64,000 nucleotides of DNA, taken from SHYR01 sp036013055. Its GTDB lineage: Bacteria > Chloroflexota > Dehalococcoidia > UBA2979. The notes below the pieces were generated by a model, which saw only the letters and a program-made list of their open reading frames with translations, ran no database searches and was not told the origin of the DNA. The stretch is from NCBI GenBank assembly GCA_036013055.1, contig DASCQM010000016.1, positions 124,001-188,000 of the forward strand, in the 5' to 3' direction. A program made the position numbers and the translations under genes. Numbering within the stretch: position 1 is the first letter of the stretch; every line of letters begins with the position of its first letter. Below, piece after piece: positions 7,381 through 15,758 of this stretch.

Positions 7381-8903
7381 CCGCGTAGCCCTCCGTCCCG
7401 CGTGCGCAGGTGGACGGCGGTCGCTCGCGAGGAGCGCTGCCATCCGCTGATCGGTGCGGCTGCCACAGCGTCGTGACCGTTCGCTCGCGCCATCTCGGCG
7501 GCGAGCGCGGCAACGACGAGCGCATCTCGCTGGCGAGGGTCGTCGGCCGGCATCTCGGACATCTCGAAGTTCGCTTCGAGCCAGCTCGTCGAGATCGCGC
7601 CGGAGATGAAATCGGGGTGGTCGAGCAGCGCGAGGTGGAACGGGATGTTGGTCTGGATGCCGGCGATCACAAGGTCGTTGAGCGCGCGCCGCATACGTTT
7701 CACGGCGTCCTCGCGGGTCTCCGCCCAGACGATCAGCTTGCCGAGCATCGAGTCGTAGTAGATCGGCACGTCGAGTCCATCGAAGAGCATCGAGTCGAAA
7801 CGGGTGCCCGGTCCGAGCGGGGCCTCGACGTGTTCGATGACGCCGAGCGACGGCGCGAAGTTCTGGAACGGATTCTCGCCGTTGATGCGGCATTCGATCG
7901 ACCAGCCCACCGGCTGCGGCGACTCATCGCCACCCTCGAAGGCCTCACCGGCGGCCACCGCGAGCTGCTGGGCGACAAGATCGACGCCGTAGACGAGCTC
8001 GGTCACAGGGTGCTCAACCTGCAGGCGGGCGTTCATCTCGAGGAAGTAGAACTGGCCGGAGGCGTCCATCAGGAACTCGACGGTGCCGGCGTTGCGGTAT
8101 CCCGCGCTCTTCGCCGCGTTGGCTGCGGCCTCGCAGAGCTGCGCGCGAATCTCGGGTGTGACCGCGACGGACGGGGACTCCTCAAGCAGCTTCTGGTGAC
8201 GTCGCTGCACCGAACACTCGCGCTCGCCGTAGGTGCGGACGTTGCCGTGGTTGTCGGCGATCAGTTGCACCTCGATGTGGCGGGCGGGCTCGACGTATTT
8301 CTCAAGGAAGATCGTCGCATCGCCGAACGAGGTCTCGGCTTCGCGACCGCTCGCGCGCATCGCCGCTCCCAGTTCGTCCATGCTCTCGACGAGCCTGATG
8401 CCGCGGCCGCCACCGCCTGCCGCCGCCTTCACGAGCAGCGGGAGGCCGATGCGCTCCGCTTCCCTTGTCGCGGTCGCGAGGTCGTCGGCGTCGATCTCGT
8501 TCGCGCCGGGAACGACGGGGACGCCAGCCTCTTCCATCAACCTGCGTGCGGAGACCTTGTCGCCCAGCGCCTGCATCGCGCTGGCGGGCGGGCCGATAAA
8601 GATGATGCCGGCCGCCTCGCAGGCGTCGGCGAATGCGGCGTTCTCGGAGAGGAATCCGTAACCGGGGTGGATTGCGTCGGCACCGGTCTGCCTTGCCGCT
8701 TCGATGATCTTTTCGATCACGAGGTAGGACTCGGTCGCCGGACCCGGTCCGATATGTACGGCCGCGTCGGCGTTACGCACGTGCAGCGCATTGCGGTCGG
8801 CGTCCGAATAGACGGCGACAGTCTCGATTCCGAGTTCGCGGCAGGTGCGCTGGACGCGCAGTGCGATTTCACCACGATTGGCGAGCAGTACCCGTTTCAA
8901 CAC
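7353..8903 (-). CDS. accC: Acetyl/propionyl-CoA carboxylase biotin carboxylase subunit
   Basis: ATP-grasp enzyme that carboxylates biotin using bicarbonate and ATP. It begins MLKRVLLANRGEIALRV and shows the glycine-rich loop KAAAGGGGRGIRLV, the EKYVEPARHIEVQ segment, the catalytic region FLEMNARLQVEHPVTE, and the C-terminal biotin carboxylase domain (DSMLGKLIVWAETREDA). At 516 aa it is longer than plain AccC (about 450 aa); the C-terminal 60 residues are Ala/Arg-rich and run into the accB reading region. It lies immediately upstream of accB. Confidence 0.95.
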   Translation of the reverse strand: MLKRVLLANRGEIALRVQRTCRELGIETVAVYSDADRNALHVRNADAAVHIGPGPATESYLVIEKIIEAARQTGADAIHPGYGFLSENAAFADACEAAGIIFIGPPASAMQALGDKVSARRLMEEAGVPVVPGANEIDADDLATATREAERIGLPLLVKAAAGGGGRGIRLVESMDELGAAMRASGREAETSFGDATIFLEKYVEPARHIEVQLIADNHGNVRTYGERECSVQRRHQKLLEESPSVAVTPEIRAQLCEAAANAAKSAGYRNAGTVEFLMDASGQFYFLEMNARLQVEHPVTELVYGVDLVAQQLAVAAGEAFEGGDESPQPVGWSIECRINGENPFQNFAPSLGVIEHVEAPLGPGTRFDSMLFDGLDVPIYYDSMLGKLIVWAETREDAVKRMRRALNDLVIAGIQTNIPFHLALLDHPDFISGAISTSWLEANFEMSEMPADDPRQRDALVVAALAAEMARANGHDAVAAAPISGWQRSSRATAVHLRTRDGGLRGWHRGIASS

Positions 8904-9002
8904 GCTGCGCGCACCTCCGGCGTCTGCTGCCTGTCCGCTGATTTGAGCCGCGTAAGCCTGACATGCAGGCCCGGGTGCGGCAACCGCTCGCCCGGCATGC
9001 GG

Positions 9003-10798
9003 CTAGTCGGGAACCTCGACGATCGGTGCGCCGTGGTGCGCCGTTCGGTCGTCGCGCTCGTCGACCATGCGGTCGATCAACTGGAAGAGCGGCATCGCGC
9101 CCAGGTCGTCGCCGCTGCGGTCGCGCACGGCGACCTCGTCGGCTTCCTGTTCGCGGTCGCCGACGACCAGCATGTACGGGATCTTTTCAAGCTGCGCCTT
9201 ACGGATCTTCGCGCCCATGCGGTCGCCGCCGTCGTCGACTTCGACCCGCAGCCCGTGCGACTTCAGTTCGCGTTGGACGTGGTGTGCGTAGTCCTGGTGA
9301 CGGTCGGCGATCGGGATCACGACCGCTTGCACCGGCGCGAGCCAGAGCGGGAAGGCACCGCCGTAGTGCTCGATCAGGATGCCGAAGAAGCGCTCTTCCG
9401 ACCCGAAGATGGCGCGGTGCACCATGAAGGGCCGGTGCTCGGCGCCGTCTGCGCCGACGTACGTCATGTCGAACCGTTCCGGCAGGTTGAAGTCGAACTG
9501 GATCGTCGGGCACTGCCACTCGCGACCGAGGGCATCGACCAAATAGATGTCGATCTTCGGCCCGTAGAAGACGGCATCGCCCTCCGCGATCTCAAACTCG
9601 GTGCCGGTGCGCTCGAGCGCCGCCTGCAGTGAGGCTTCGGCGCGGTCCCAGTCCTCGCTACTGCCCGCTGCCTTCTCGGGTCGCGTCGCGAGCTTCGCCT
9701 TGAAACGCTCGAATCCGAAGATGCCGAGCAGCCGCAGCGCGAACTCGACGACGCCGACGACCTCGTCCTCAAGCTGGTCGGGCGTGCAGATGATGTGCGA
9801 GTCGTCCTGCGTGAAGCCGCGCACCCGAAGCGCGCCGTGCAGCGTGCCGGATCGTTCATAGCGGTAGACGGTGCCCAGTTCGCCGAGTCGCATCGGCAGC
9901 TCGCGGTATGAGCGGCGCGTGTTGTTGTAGATCTGGACGTGGAACGGGCAGTTCATCGGCTTGATGTAGTAGTCGTTGCCGTCGATATCCATCGGCGAGT
10001 ACATGCCGTCCGTGTAGAAATCGAGGTGGCCGCTCGTCTCCCAGAGCGTCGCCCGCCCGATGTGCGGCGTGAAGACGAGGTCGTAGCCAGCAGCAACGTG
10101 CTCCGCCCGCCAGACGTCCTCCATCTCCATGCGGATGCGCGAACCCTTCTGGTGCCAGTACATCAGGCCGGGGCCGTACTCCTCGTGCATCGAGAAGAGG
10201 TCGAGCTCGCGACCGAGCGTGCGATGGTCGCGCTTCTCGGCCTCTTCGACCGCCGCGAGGTACTGGTCGAGTTCCTCCTGAGTTGGGTAGAGCGCGCCGT
10301 AGACGCGCTGCAGCATCTGGTTGTTCTCGTCACCTCGCCAGTAGGCCCCGGCGACGCTGGTGAGCTTGAAGGCGCCGACCTGCCCGGTGCGATCGGTGTG
10401 GCCGCCGCGGCAAAGGTCCTGGAAATCGCCATGCTTGAAGTGGCCGACCGTGTCGTCCTCGATCTCGTCGATCAACTCGAGCTTGTACGGCTGGTCGGCG
10501 AAGATGCGCCGCCCCTCGTCCTTCGGAATCTGCTGGCCCTCGATCGCGACGTTGCGCTTCACCGAGCGTCGCATGCGCTTCTCGATCTCGACGAGATCGT
10601 CCGGCGTGAGGGTGCGCGGGAGTTCGAGTCGTAGTAGAAGCCATGGTCGATCGGCGGTCCGATCGCGTACTTGGCGTCAGGGAAGATCTCCAGCACCGCC
10701 TCCGCCATCACGTGCGCAGCGGAGTGCCGCATGCGGAAGAGTTGCTCCTCCGGGTCGAGATCCTTGAACGCTACGTCTGCCTGCTCTGCCATCGCCAT
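9003..10798 (-). CDS. thrS: Threonine--tRNA ligase, interrupted by a one-base frameshift, no TGS domain
   Basis: Two frames together make ThrS. The N-terminal part from the ATG at 10798 (GGGAG just upstream) carries the editing domain start (HSAAHVMAEAVLEIFPDAKYAIGPPIDHGFYYD). The frame then breaks at about 10627: GACTCGAAC stands where GAC-TTC-GAA-C would keep the frame. From there the second frame continues through the zinc site NCPFH, motif 2 (RYERSGTLHGALRVRGFTQDD) and motif 3 (HRAIFGSEERFFGILIEHYGG). Corrected length is about 598 aa; the usual N-terminal TGS domain is absent. It is an essential gene, so a missing T in the sequence is more likely than a true pseudogene. Regulated by a T-box leader. 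Confidence 0.9.
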
Positions 10799-10808
10799 AC
10801 TCCCGTTG

Positions 10809-10841
10809 CCTGATCGTCCCCACGGACCCTGATCGTCCCCA
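10809..10841 (-). repeat. 14-nt direct repeat between the T-box terminator and thrS
   Basis: TGGGGACGATCAGG occurs twice on the minus strand (10828-10841 and 10809-10822) with a 19-nt period, ending 10 nt before the thrS ATG. It lies after the leader terminator, so it would be present only in the readthrough mRNA. Function unknown. Confidence 0.6.
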
Positions 10842-10859
10842 AGGACGTTGTCCCACAAA

Positions 10860-11123
10860 TACAAAACACGCCCACCGTCAGGGACGGGAGGCGTGCTCAC
10901 GTGGTTCCACCCTAGTTCCCCTCGCGCGATGCACAGGGCACGCACGAAGGCTCAGGGGCCGGTAACGGTGGCTGACCGCCGCGGGTTCGCCCGCGGGCTC
11001 AGAGGTGGTGCCTGTTCGCTCCGGCTCCGGGGCTTCCAGCCGATGCCCCCGGTCTCTGCGAGCCGTGCCAGCGAGTGGCGTGTCCTCATCATCGCTCGTC
11101 TTTCGCGTTCGGCTGAACGCGGC
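10860..11123 (-). ncRNA. T-box leader (tRNA-Thr-sensing) of thrS
   Basis: On the minus strand the T-box core AGGGTGGAACCACG lies at 10900-10913, immediately followed by an intrinsic terminator. The two could compete as antiterminator and terminator, the classical T-box arrangement. Upstream is a long structured segment with a possible specifier: tandem ACC codons (Thr) at 11004-11009 in the context CAGGCACCACCTC. A -10 box TACGAT at 11130-11135 would start the transcript near 11123. In established T-boxes uncharged tRNA pairs with the specifier and the core to allow readthrough. Exact Stem I borders are my estimate. Confidence 0.85.
10863..10895 (-). terminator. Intrinsic terminator of the thrS T-box
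   Basis: Minus-strand hairpin CACGCC-T-CCCGTC...GACGG-TG-GGCGTG (10867-10895) followed by TTTTGTATTT. It directly follows the antiterminator core, as expected for conditional termination. Confidence 0.85.
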
Positions 11124-11230
11124 AAGCACATCGTAACAGGCGAGGTGGGAGCGTCGATAGACGTCGATAGATATGTGCCACGGCGCTATGACGCTGGGGG
11201 CACGGATGGCGATCAGTGGAGGGGGTGCGG

Positions 11231-11307
11231 TGGTGGGCGATACTGGACTTGAACCAGTGACCTCTGCGATGTCAACGCAGCGCTCTAGCCAGCTGAGCTA
11301 ACCGCCC
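11231..11307 (-). tRNA. tRNA-Val (GAC)
   Basis: Cloverleaf on the minus strand: acceptor GGGCGGT with ATCGCCC, D-loop TTAGCTCAGCTGG, anticodon stem CTGCG/CGCAG with loop TTGACAT (anticodon GAC), T-loop GTTCAAGTC. Discriminator A and an encoded CCA end at 11231. Confidence 0.95.
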
Positions 11308-11320
11308 GAAACCGATGTCG

Positions 11321-11350
11321 AGCCTATCGTCCGGCTGAGCCGAGCGTCAA
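11321..11350 (-). promoter_or_regulatory. Promoter of tRNA-Val
   Basis: Minus strand TTGACG (11345-11350), 18-nt spacer, TAGGCT (11321-11326), ending 13 nt before the mature tRNA 5' end. Confidence 0.6.
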
Positions 11351-11377
11351 CGCGATGCTCGGCACCGTTCCGGTTCG

Positions 11378-11407
11378 TTGACACCTTGAACAGCCACCTG
11401 CTAGCGT
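11378..11407 (+). promoter_or_regulatory. Promoter candidate for the tRNA-Lys/tRNA-Leu pair
   Basis: TTGACA (11378-11383), 18-nt spacer, TAGCGT (11402-11407). A second possible -10, TAGGAT, lies at 11449-11454, 6 nt before the tRNA-Lys 5' end, so the true start could be either. Confidence 0.45.
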
Positions 11408-11460
11408 CCGGCGCGAGTTGGCCAGTGGCACCGTCCGGCACCCCTTGTTAGGATGCCGAC

Positions 11461-11535
11461 GGGCCTCTAGCTCAATGGCAGAGCAGTTGACTCTTAATCA
11501 ACCGGTTCGGGGTTCGAATCCCCGGGGGCTCACCA
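11461..11535 (+). tRNA. tRNA-Lys (CTT)
   Basis: Acceptor GGGCCTC with GGGGCTC, D-loop AGCTCAATGGCAGAGC, anticodon stem GTTGA/TCAAC with loop CTCTTAA (anticodon CTT), T-arm CGGGG-TTCGAAT-CCCCG, encoded CCA at 11533-11535. Confidence 0.95.
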
Positions 11536-11588
11536 AGTCAGGAAGTGATCTCAGGAAGTGATCCAGTACCGTCTGACGCGCAAAGCGC

Positions 11589-11673
11589 GGGGAAGTGTCG
11601 GAACTGGTAGACGAGCATGATTTAGGATCATGTGCCGCAAGGCGTAGGAGTTCGAGTCTCCTCTTCCCCACCA
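11589..11673 (+). tRNA. tRNA-Leu (TAG)
   Basis: Acceptor GGGGAAG with CTTCCCC, anticodon stem CATGA/TCATG with loop TTTAGGA (anticodon TAG), a long class II variable arm (TGCCGCAAGGCGT), T-loop GTTCGAGTC, encoded CCA at 11671-11673. Confidence 0.95.
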
Positions 11674-11738
11674 GAACAATATGTGCATAGTGACAGCGGC
11701 GGGGTATCCACCACGAGCCAGATGACCGAGGGGGGTCC

Positions 11739-12764
11739 ATGGCGAAGCTACTCGAAGTAAAGAACCTCCAGACGTACTTCTTCACCGAAGAAGGCGTCGT
11801 CCGCGCCGTCGACGGCGTGGACTGGGAGGTTGAGGAAGGCGAGACGCTCGGTCTCGTCGGAGAGTCCGGCTGCGGTAAGTCCGTGACGGCGCTCTCGATC
11901 CTCAGGCTGATCCCGAACCCGCCCGGTCGCATCGTCGACGGCGAGATCTTGTTCGAAGGACAGGACCTGCTGCAGATCAGCGACGCGGAGATGCGGTCCA
12001 TCCGCGGCAACCGCATCGCAATGGTCTTCCAGGAGCCGATGACCTCGCTGAACCCGGTACTCACCATCGGCGGACAGCTGATGGAGTCGATTCAGCTGCA
12101 CATGGGCATGAACGACGACGAGGCGCGAGCGCGCTCCGTCGAGTTGCTGGACATGGTCGGTATTCCAGAGGCGGACGCTCGCCTCGACGAGTACCCGCAC
12201 CAGTTCTCCGGTGGCATGCGACAGCGCGTGATGATCGCGATGGCGCTCTCCTGCAACCCCAAGCTGCTCCTCGCGGACGAGCCCACGACGGCGCTCGACG
12301 TGACGATCCAGGCGCAGGTGCTGGAAATCATGGCGCGACTGGCGAAGGAGCTGGGGACCGCGGTGATCGTCATTACCCACAACCTCGGCGTCGTCGCTCG
12401 CTACGCTGACCGCGTCAACGTGATGTACGCGGGCAAGATCGTGGAGATGGGTTCCGCAACCGATATCTTCATGGGCCCACGGCACCCCTACACAGTGGGC
12501 CTGATGGACTCCGTGCCGCGTCTCGACGAGACCGAGCACGTGCGACTGGCCACGATCGAGGGCCAGCCGCCACTGCTGATCGACCCGATCCCGGGCTGCC
12601 CCTTCGAGCCGCGGTGTGACTGGCGTATCGATAAGTGCTCCACTGACGCACCGGCACTTGAGACGCGGGGCGAGGGACACGTCGCCGCTTGCTGGCGCGA
12701 CCCCAAGACTGACGACAGGACCGTGAACCAGGGGGCGCCCGCTGCTGCGGGTGCTCAGGGCTAA
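11739..12764 (+). CDS. Peptide/oligopeptide ABC transporter ATP-binding protein (OppD-type)
   Basis: Inner-face ATPase of a dipeptide/oligopeptide importer. Walker A GESGCGKS is at residues 41-48, Q-loop FQEPMTSLNP at about 97-106, signature FSGGMRQR at 156-163, Walker B LLLADEP at 176-182, and the Opp-specific C-terminal extension with conserved Cys (GCPFEPRC). The 341-aa length is usual. The start ATG is preceded by GAGGGGGG. The OppF-type partner follows after 12 nt; no permease or substrate-binding protein lies in the window, so those must be encoded elsewhere. The transported compound is unproven. Confidence 0.93.
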   Translation: MAKLLEVKNLQTYFFTEEGVVRAVDGVDWEVEEGETLGLVGESGCGKSVTALSILRLIPNPPGRIVDGEILFEGQDLLQISDAEMRSIRGNRIAMVFQEPMTSLNPVLTIGGQLMESIQLHMGMNDDEARARSVELLDMVGIPEADARLDEYPHQFSGGMRQRVMIAMALSCNPKLLLADEPTTALDVTIQAQVLEIMARLAKELGTAVIVITHNLGVVARYADRVNVMYAGKIVEMGSATDIFMGPRHPYTVGLMDSVPRLDETEHVRLATIEGQPPLLIDPIPGCPFEPRCDWRIDKCSTDAPALETRGEGHVAACWRDPKTDDRTVNQGAPAAAGAQG

Positions 12765-12776
12765 GGGACGTAGCGA

Positions 12777-13796
12777 ATGACAACAGACACTACTACCACC
12801 GCCGCTGGGACGAAGGTCGCAATCGGCGAGACGCTGCTTGAGGTCGAAAACCTGGAGATGTATTTCCCGGTGACCGCTGGATTCCTCGTCCAGAAGAAGG
12901 TCGCTGACGTTCGTGCCGTTGATGACATCTCATTCCACGTGAAGCGTGGTGAGACACTCGGGCTCGTCGGCGAGTCCGGCTGTGGCAAGTCAACGACGGG
13001 CCGCGCGATCCTGCAGCTTCACCGCCCGACCGGCGGCAACGTGATGTTCGATGGCGAGGACCTGACGTTGATCGGTGGCAACGAACTGCGCGCCTTCCGG
13101 CGTCGCATGCAGATGATCTTCCAGGACCCCTATTCCTCGCTGAACCCGCGCATGAGCGTCGGGTCGATCGTCGCTGAGCCGATGGTGATCCACGGCCTCT
13201 ACAAGGGCAATGAGCGCAAGGAACGCGTCGAGTACATCCTCAACGCAGTCGGGCTGAACCCGTACTTCGCGGGTCGCTACCCGCACGAGTTCTCGGGTGG
13301 CCAGCGCCAGCGCATCGGTATCGCCCGCGCGCTTGCGGTAGAGCCAGACTTCCTAGTCTGCGACGAGGCGGTTTCCGCCCTCGACGTCTCGATTCAGGCG
13401 CAGATCATCAACCTGCTGGAAGACCTCCAGCAGGAGTTCAACCTGACATACCTCTTCATCGCTCACGACCTCGCGGTCGTGCGGCACATCTCCGACCGGG
13501 TCGCAGTGATGTACCTCGGCAAGATGATGGAAGTGGCGGACTCGCTTGAGCTCTACCAGAACCCGCTGCACCCATACACGAAGGCGCTGCTGTCGGCCGT
13601 CCCGATTACGGACCCGGAAGTAGAGCGATCGCGCGAGCGCATCATCCTCACGGGCGATGTGCCGTCGCCGTTGCGACCGCCTCCGGGCTGCGTGTTCAAC
13701 ACTCGTTGCCCGATCGTGATCGACGAGTGCCGGGAGCGGGTTCCGGAGTGGCGTGAGGTCGCGACGGATCACTGGGTGGCCTGCCACCGCGTCTAG
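12777..13796 (+). CDS. Peptide/oligopeptide ABC transporter ATP-binding protein (OppF-type)
   Basis: Second ATPase of the same importer. It shows Walker A GESGCGKS (about 64-71), Q-loop FQDPYSSLNPRM, signature FSGGQRQRIGIARALA, Walker B FLVCDEAVSALD, H-loop FIAHDLAVV and the C-terminal Opp extension with CVFNTRCP. The N-terminus is slightly extended and Thr-rich. It pairs with the upstream gene to form the usual OppD/OppF heterodimer and ends in front of a strong terminator, so the two-gene unit is closed. Confidence 0.93.
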   Translation: MTTDTTTTAAGTKVAIGETLLEVENLEMYFPVTAGFLVQKKVADVRAVDDISFHVKRGETLGLVGESGCGKSTTGRAILQLHRPTGGNVMFDGEDLTLIGGNELRAFRRRMQMIFQDPYSSLNPRMSVGSIVAEPMVIHGLYKGNERKERVEYILNAVGLNPYFAGRYPHEFSGGQRQRIGIARALAVEPDFLVCDEAVSALDVSIQAQIINLLEDLQQEFNLTYLFIAHDLAVVRHISDRVAVMYLGKMMEVADSLELYQNPLHPYTKALLSAVPITDPEVERSRERIILTGDVPSPLRPPPGCVFNTRCPIVIDECRERVPEWREVATDHWVACHRV

Positions 13797-13820
13797 CACC
13801 TGCCGCATGGCGAACTATTC

Positions 13821-13851
13821 GAGGGCCCCGCAAGGGGCCCTCGTTCTGTCT
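13821..13851 (+). terminator. Intrinsic terminator after the OppDF pair
   Basis: Perfect hairpin GAGGGCCCC-GCAA-GGGGCCCTC (13821-13842) followed by GTTCTGTCT. Confidence 0.85.
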
Positions 13852-13901
13852 GCGCCGTCATCCGGTGGCATTGCGTCGGTGCGTCTGCGCGAGGGCCCGG
13901 C

Positions 13902-13907
13902 TACGAT
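13902..13907 (+). promoter_or_regulatory. Candidate -10 box (TACGAT) for leaderless lepA
   Basis: TACGAT ends exactly 6 nt before the lepA ATG (13914), the same geometry as pheS. No Shine-Dalgarno fits between the box and the start. Confidence 0.55.
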
Positions 13908-13913
13908 GGATCG

Positions 13914-15728
13914 ATGGACCAGTCACGGATCCGCAACTTCTCGATCATTGCGCACATCGACCACGGCAAGTCGACACTCGCCGATCGCATGATCGAGTCG
14001 ACCGGCGCCGTGGCGGCTCGCGAGATGCAGGATCAGCTGCTCGATCAGATGGATCTGGAGCGCGAAAAGGGCATCACGATCAAAGCGCAGGCCGTGCGCA
14101 TGGAACATGCCGTCGACGGCGAGCAGTACCAACTCAACCTGATCGACACACCGGGCCACGTCGACTTCTCGTACGAGGTCTCCCGCGCGCTTGCGGCCTG
14201 TGAGGGTGCCGTGCTGGTCGTTGATGCGACGCAGGGCATCCAGGCGCAGACGCTCGCCAACGTCTACCTCGCGATGGAGATGGACCTGACACTGATCCCC
14301 GTGGTGAACAAGATTGACCTGCCTGCCGCTGAGCCCGAGCGCGTTGCGCAAGAACTGATTGACGTCATCGGTTTCGACGACGATCAGATCATCTTCGCCT
14401 CCGCGAAGAGTGGCGACGGAATCACCGAGATTCTCGACGCGGTGGTCGCGGCGGTTCCGGCGCCGCAGGGTGACGGCGATGCCCCGCTGCGGGCGCTTGT
14501 CTTCGACGCCAAGTACGACGCCTACAAGGGCGTACTCGTCTACGTCCGCGTGCTCGATGGTCGCGTCGATGGCCGCGAGCCGCTGCGGATGATGCAGCAG
14601 CAGCGCCGCTTTGAGCCGGTCGAGGTCGGCTGCTTCCGGCCCGCGTTCGATCAGGTACCGTCGCTCGACGTCGGCGAGGTCGGCTACATCGCGACCGGTC
14701 TCAAGGGCGTGAACGAGAGCCGCGTCGGCGACACCGTCACCGTCGACCGGGGCGGCGCGATCGAGGCACTCGAGGGTTACCGGCCAGCGAAGCCGATGGT
14801 CTTCGCCGGCATCTACCCGACGGACGCCGAGACGTACCCGCGGCTGCGCGACGCGCTGGAGCGCCTGACGCTGAACGACGCCGCCCTCAGCTGGCAGCCT
14901 GAGACATCGACCGCGCTCGGCTTCGGCTTCCGGTGCGGGTTCCTCGGACTGCTGCACATGGAGATCATTCAGGAGCGACTGGAGCGCGAGTTCGACCTTG
15001 AGCTGATCACGACGGCACCATCTGTCGAGTACGAGGTGAGTCGCACCAACGGCGACGAAGTGCTGGTCGACAGCCCCTCCGAGTTGCCGACGCCAAACGA
15101 GATCCAGGAGATCCGCGAGCCATGGGTCGGGCTTTCCGTGACGGTGCCTGCACGCTACCTCGGTGCGGTAATGGGAATCGTCGAGGAGCGCCGTGGGGAA
15201 TTCCGCAAGATCGAATACCTCGATCACGCCGACGACGAGGGCGACTCCCGCGTGCTCGCCGAGTACGCCGCGCCACTCTCTGAGATCCTGATCGACTTCT
15301 ACGACCAGTTGAAGTCGCGGACGCAGGGTTACGCCTCGCTCGACTACCAGCTCGAGGACTATCGGGCGTCGAAGGTCGTGCGGCTCGATATCCTCGTCAA
15401 TGGCGACCCCGTCGATGCGCTCTCAGCGATCATTCCGCGCGAGAACGCCGAGGTGAAGGGCCGCCAGCTCACGTCGTCGTTGCGCGAATTGATTCCGCGC
15501 CAGCTCTTCGACGTGCCGATCCAGGCGCTCGTCGGTGGCCGCATCGTCGCGCGTGAGACCGTGCGCGCGATGCGCAAGAACGTGCTCGCCAAGTGCTACG
15601 GTGGCGACGTGACGCGGAAGCGGAAGTTGCTGGAGGCGCAGAAGGCCGGTAAGAAGCGTATGAAGATGGTGGGCCAGGTCGAGGTACCGCAGGAGGCCTT
15701 CATGGCCGTGCTCAAGCTGCGCGACTGA
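13914..15728 (+). CDS. lepA: Elongation factor 4 (LepA), translational GTPase
   Basis: Ribosome-associated GTPase that remodels stalled or misassembled ribosomes. It starts MDQSRIRNFSIIAHIDHGKSTLAD with P-loop HIDHGKST, G2/G3 (GITIKAQ, DTPGHVDF), NKID for guanine recognition, then domains II-IV and the LepA-specific C-terminal domain (MRKNVLAKCYGGDVTRKRKLLEAQK). 604 aa, full length. The ATG has no ribosome-binding site; see the leaderless promoter. The fabV-type gene follows 30 nt downstream. Confidence 0.97.
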   Translation: MDQSRIRNFSIIAHIDHGKSTLADRMIESTGAVAAREMQDQLLDQMDLEREKGITIKAQAVRMEHAVDGEQYQLNLIDTPGHVDFSYEVSRALAACEGAVLVVDATQGIQAQTLANVYLAMEMDLTLIPVVNKIDLPAAEPERVAQELIDVIGFDDDQIIFASAKSGDGITEILDAVVAAVPAPQGDGDAPLRALVFDAKYDAYKGVLVYVRVLDGRVDGREPLRMMQQQRRFEPVEVGCFRPAFDQVPSLDVGEVGYIATGLKGVNESRVGDTVTVDRGGAIEALEGYRPAKPMVFAGIYPTDAETYPRLRDALERLTLNDAALSWQPETSTALGFGFRCGFLGLLHMEIIQERLEREFDLELITTAPSVEYEVSRTNGDEVLVDSPSELPTPNEIQEIREPWVGLSVTVPARYLGAVMGIVEERRGEFRKIEYLDHADDEGDSRVLAEYAAPLSEILIDFYDQLKSRTQGYASLDYQLEDYRASKVVRLDILVNGDPVDALSAIIPRENAEVKGRQLTSSLRELIPRQLFDVPIQALVGGRIVARETVRAMRKNVLAKCYGGDVTRKRKLLEAQKAGKKRMKMVGQVEVPQEAFMAVLKLRD

Positions 15729-15758
15729 CCGGCCGGAAGCACACACCGGGAGCAACCC

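Noticed and set aside
7410..9632. 740-codon plus-strand open frame opposite accC and thrS
   Set aside because: Antisense shadow of two clear genes in GC-rich DNA; no ribosome site or recognisable domain.
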